Positions 61,469 to 64,000 of a stretch of DNA of 64,000 bases are shown piece by piece (the first letter of the stretch is position 1; every line of letters starts with the position of its first letter). The stretch comes from Clostridiales bacterium (GTDB taxonomy: Bacteria > Bacillota > Clostridia > Oscillospirales > Oscillospiraceae): contig QALX01000001.1 of assembly GCA_003150485.1 (NCBI GenBank), positions 112,429 to 176,428 on the forward strand, written 5' to 3'. Below the pieces are notes generated by a model. The model searched no databases. It saw only the letters and a list, made by a program, of their open reading frames with translations, and was not told where the DNA came from. The position numbers were made by a program, and so were the translations under genes.

Positions 61469-62692
61469 ATGAATGCCACCATGATGAGACTGGAAGATTT
61501 TAAGGCGGCCCGCAACGTGCTGAAAGGGGTGTTGAACGACACCGGCCTGATTTACTCCCATTTTTTCTCCAACGCCACCGGCAACTACGTCTACTTGAAG
61601 CCGGAGAATATGCAGGTCACCGGCGCGTACAAAATTCGCGGCGCCTACTTCACCATCAGCACCCTCTCCGACGAGGAGAAGGCCGCCGGCCTGGTCACCG
61701 CCTCCGCTGGCAACCACGCCCAAGGTGTGGCCTACGCCGCCAAGCACTCCGGCGTCCCCGCCACCATCGTCATGCCCACCACCACACCGCTGATCAAGGT
61801 CAACAACACCAAGAGCTACGGCGCCAACGTCCTGCTCCACGGCTCCACCTTTGACGACGCCGCTGCGGAGGCCGCCCGCCTGAGCGCGGAACAGGGTCTG
61901 ACCTATATTCACCCCTTCAACGACCTGCGGGTAGCCACCGGCCAGGGCACCATCTCCTACGAAATTTTCAGCAACCTGCCCGACGTGGACATCATCCTGG
62001 TCCCCATCGGCGGCGGCGGCCTGGCCAGCGGCGTGTCCACTCTGGCCAAGCTCCTGAATCCCAACGTGAAGGTCATCGGCGTGGAGCCCTCCGGCGCGGC
62101 CAGCATGAAGGCCAGCCTGGAGGCCGGACACATCGTCACTCTCCCCACTGTGGAGACCATCGCCGACGGCGTGGCGGTGAAAACCCCCGGCGATCAGGTG
62201 TTGCCCTACATCCAGGAGAATCTGGACGGCATCATCACCATCGACGACTCCGAGCTGGTGTCCGCCTTCCTGGACATGACCGAGACCCACAAGATGATCG
62301 TGGAAAACGCGGGCCTGCTCACGGTCGCCGCCCTGTATCACCTGGACTGCAAAAAGCAGAACGTGGTCCCCATTCTCACCGGCGGCAATATGGACATTAT
62401 CACCATGTCCTCCCTGATTCAGAACGGCCTCATCAATCGGGGCCGGGTGTTCACCTTCTCCGTCCAGCTGCCTGACCGCCCCGGCGAGCTGCTCCAGGTG
62501 GCCGGCATCGTGGCCAAAGAACAGGGCAACATCATCAAGCTGGAACACAACCAGTTCGTCAACATCAACCGCCAGCACGGCGTGGAGCTCCGGGTGACCC
62601 TGGAGGCCTTCGGCCACGACCACAAGGCAGCTATCCTCAACGCCCTGGCCCGGGAGGGCTATTCCGTCAAAGAGGTGGACCCCATTCTGTAA
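61469..62692 (+). CDS. ilvA: threonine ammonia-lyase with ACT domain
   Basis: PLP enzyme converting threonine to 2-oxobutyrate and ammonia. 407 residues: PLP lysine in TGAYKIRGAYF, VTASAGNHAQGVAYAAK, the glycine loop PIGGGGLASG, and a C-terminal ACT regulatory domain (about 330-405; FTFSVQLPDRPGELLQV). One ACT domain and this length match the catabolic-type branch rather than the two-ACT biosynthetic form. The ATG at 61469 follows GGAAG at short spacing; no ilv genes are adjacent. Confidence 0.94.
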   Translation: MNATMMRLEDFKAARNVLKGVLNDTGLIYSHFFSNATGNYVYLKPENMQVTGAYKIRGAYFTISTLSDEEKAAGLVTASAGNHAQGVAYAAKHSGVPATIVMPTTTPLIKVNNTKSYGANVLLHGSTFDDAAAEAARLSAEQGLTYIHPFNDLRVATGQGTISYEIFSNLPDVDIILVPIGGGGLASGVSTLAKLLNPNVKVIGVEPSGAASMKASLEAGHIVTLPTVETIADGVAVKTPGDQVLPYIQENLDGIITIDDSELVSAFLDMTETHKMIVENAGLLTVAALYHLDCKKQNVVPILTGGNMDIITMSSLIQNGLINRGRVFTFSVQLPDRPGELLQVAGIVAKEQGNIIKLEHNQFVNINRQHGVELRVTLEAFGHDHKAAILNALAREGYSVKEVDPIL

Positions 62693-62782
62693 GGCCCTCC
62701 GCCCTCCCCGCTCTGTTCTATCAGAGAATGATTTCCAATGTGAAAACAAATCGTGAACCGATTATGAAAGGAGATGCCTGCT

Positions 62783-63430
62783 GTGATTCAAATCGCTCCC
62801 TCTATCCTCTCCGCCGACTTTGCCCGGCTGGGCGAGGATCTAGATGCCATTGAAAGCGCTGACATGGTCCATTTTGACGTGATGGACGGCGCTTTTGTCC
62901 CCAACATTTCCTTCGGCCTCCCCATCTGTCAAGCAGTGGACCGGTACACAGACATGTTCCTGGACGTCCACCTGATGATCGAAAAGCCCGTGCGCTACAT
63001 CGAGGATTTTGTCCGGGCCGGCGCGGACCTGATCAGTGTCCATCTGGAGGCCGACGGCCCCCGGGGCATCGCTGCCGCTCTGGCAGAGATGGACCGCTGC
63101 GGCGTGAAAAAAGCGGTGGCCCTGCGGCCCATCACCAGCCCCAACGCCATCCTCCCCTATATAAAGGAGCTGGACATGGTACTGGTCATGACGGTGGAGC
63201 CGGGCTTCGGCGGCCAGTCCTTTATGACCCACCAGCTGGACACCATCCGCCAGTGCCGGGCCATCATCGACCAGCACAACCCCCGCTGCCTGCTGGAAGT
63301 AGACGGCGGCGTCAACCTGGAAACCGCCCCTCTGGTGAAGGCGGCCGGAGCCAACGTGCTGGTGGCGGGCAGCGCCGTCTACGGCGCCGGAAACCGGGCC
63401 GCCGCCATCCAGGCCCTGCGGGAGGCGTAA
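62783..63430 (+). CDS. rpe: ribulose-phosphate 3-epimerase
   Basis: Interconverts ribulose 5-phosphate and xylulose 5-phosphate. 215 residues of a TIM barrel: IAPSILSADFARLGEDL, VHFDVMDGAFVPN and DVHLMIEKP (metal ligands), MTVEPGFGGQSF and EVDGGVN. I start at the GTG at 62783, since AAGGAG is 9 bases upstream; the ATG at 62774 directly abuts that site. recR follows 3 bases after the stop. Confidence 0.95.
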   Translation: MIQIAPSILSADFARLGEDLDAIESADMVHFDVMDGAFVPNISFGLPICQAVDRYTDMFLDVHLMIEKPVRYIEDFVRAGADLISVHLEADGPRGIAAALAEMDRCGVKKAVALRPITSPNAILPYIKELDMVLVMTVEPGFGGQSFMTHQLDTIRQCRAIIDQHNPRCLLEVDGGVNLETAPLVKAAGANVLVAGSAVYGAGNRAAAIQALREA

Positions 63431-63433
63431 CCC

Positions 63434-64000
63434 ATGCAGTATCTGCCCCCTGCCCTGGAAGCCCTGACGGAGCAGTTCGCCCGCCTGCCCGGCATCGGCG
63501 CCAAGTCCGCCCAGCGCCTGGCCTTCTACGTTTTAAACCTGCCCGACCAGGAGGCGGAGGCCTTTGCCGCCGCCATCCTCCACGCCAAAGGCTCGGTGAC
63601 CCGCTGCCCCATCTGCCAGAACCTCACTGAGGGGGACGGCCCCTGCGCCCTCTGTGCCAGCCCCAAGCGGGACCACGCCCTGATCTGCGTGGTGGCGGAC
63701 CCCAAGGACGTCATCGCCATGGAGCGCTCCGGCGAATACCATGGGCTGTACCACGTTCTCCACGGCGTAATTTCCCCTATGAACCACGTGGGGCCGGATG
63801 ACCTGCGGATCACCGAACTGGTCTCCCGGGTGGCCGCCGGCGGCGTGGAAGAGGTGATTATGGCCACCAACCCGGACACCGAGGGGGAAACCACCGCCAT
63901 GTACCTGTCCCGGCTGCTCCGAGAGTTCGGCGTCAAAATCACCCGGCTGGCCTACGGCATCCCGGTGGGCAGCCACCTGGAGTACGCCGACGACGCCACC
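63434..64000 (+). CDS. recR: recombination protein RecR, 3' end outside window
   Basis: Acts with RecF/RecO in recombinational repair. The frame is open from the ATG at 63434 to the window edge (189 codons, about ten residues short of full length). LEALTEQFARLPGIGAKSAQ is the helix-hairpin-helix, CPICQNLTEGDGPCALC the zinc finger, and VVADPKDVIAMERSGEYHG starts the Toprim domain; NPDTEGETTAMYLSRLL follows. Its ribosome site GGAGG lies inside the last codons of rpe, so the two are coupled. recR is more often behind dnaX and ybaB. Confidence 0.95.
   Translation, partial: MQYLPPALEALTEQFARLPGIGAKSAQRLAFYVLNLPDQEAEAFAAAILHAKGSVTRCPICQNLTEGDGPCALCASPKRDHALICVVADPKDVIAMERSGEYHGLYHVLHGVISPMNHVGPDDLRITELVSRVAAGGVEEVIMATNPDTEGETTAMYLSRLLREFGVKITRLAYGIPVGSHLEYADDAT

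Overview
The window looks like chromosome of a GC-rich, anaerobic, spore-forming Firmicute, most likely of the Oscillospiraceae (Flavonifractor/Lawsonibacter-like); the family assignment is inference. Supporting signs are Gram-positive RNA regulation (SAM-I, ZTP and T-box leaders), IreB, WhiA/YvcK/RapZ, AddAB, stand-alone AICAR transformylase, formate-tetrahydrofolate ligase, a flavodiiron protein typical of anaerobes, and germination genes (YpeB, a GerS-like lipoprotein beside alanine racemase). I saw no phage, transposon, CRISPR array, rRNA or tRNA. The window is mostly core chromosome with small accessory islands.

Layout. 1-2.5 kb: end of purine synthesis (AICAR transformylase, purD). 2.9-4.4 kb: metK under a SAM-I riboswitch. 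4.5-5.4 kb: a MarR regulator paired with a lone acyl carrier protein. 5.4-10 kb: a solitary DnaK-like Hsp70, then glf and an LCP ligase (cell-surface glycopolymer). 10-14 kb: flavodiiron protein with a Fur-like box, a truncated polysaccharide deacetylase, a roughly 0.7 kb strand-asymmetric non-coding stretch, a Fur-family regulator with a TSCPD protein, and a low-complexity lipoprotein. 14-18 kb: leftward cluster nnr, gerS-like, alr, mazF. 18-22.3 kb: T-box plus pheS-pheT. 22.3-26.1 kb: IreB, a small conserved protein, an eight-repeat SH3b/NlpC-P60 wall hydrolase and a small helical protein. 26.3-29.6 kb: ZTP riboswitch plus fhs, and divergently two uncharacterised surface proteins. 29.7-32.5 kb: DUF3048 lipoprotein, DUF4364 regulator and a CmpB-type membrane protein. 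32.5-41.8 kb: leftward murB-rapZ-yvcK-whiA-small ORF, then dnaE-cls. 41.9-46.4 kb: coaX/phosphoesterase, three uncharacterised small genes, tagO and trpS. 46.5-50.3 kb: ypeB, hflX, flavin reductase, rpmE. 50.3-58.2 kb: addB-addA and gluQ. 58.3-61.3 kb: xpaC-telA-TPM envelope genes. 61.4-64 kb: ilvA, then rpe and the start of recR.

The common themes are one-carbon/purine/SAM metabolism controlled by RNA sensors, cell-envelope assembly (alr, murB, tagO, glf, LCP, cls, wall hydrolase), and DNA repair/replication (dnaE, addAB, recR). The most unusual items are a PheT with a roughly 105-residue insert that looks like a second tRNA-binding fold, the three-gene unknown cassette at 43.2-44.2 kb, an uncharacterised surface-protein pair at 28.4-29.5 kb, an orphan MazF, and a tagO whose only well-placed start codon is non-canonical.
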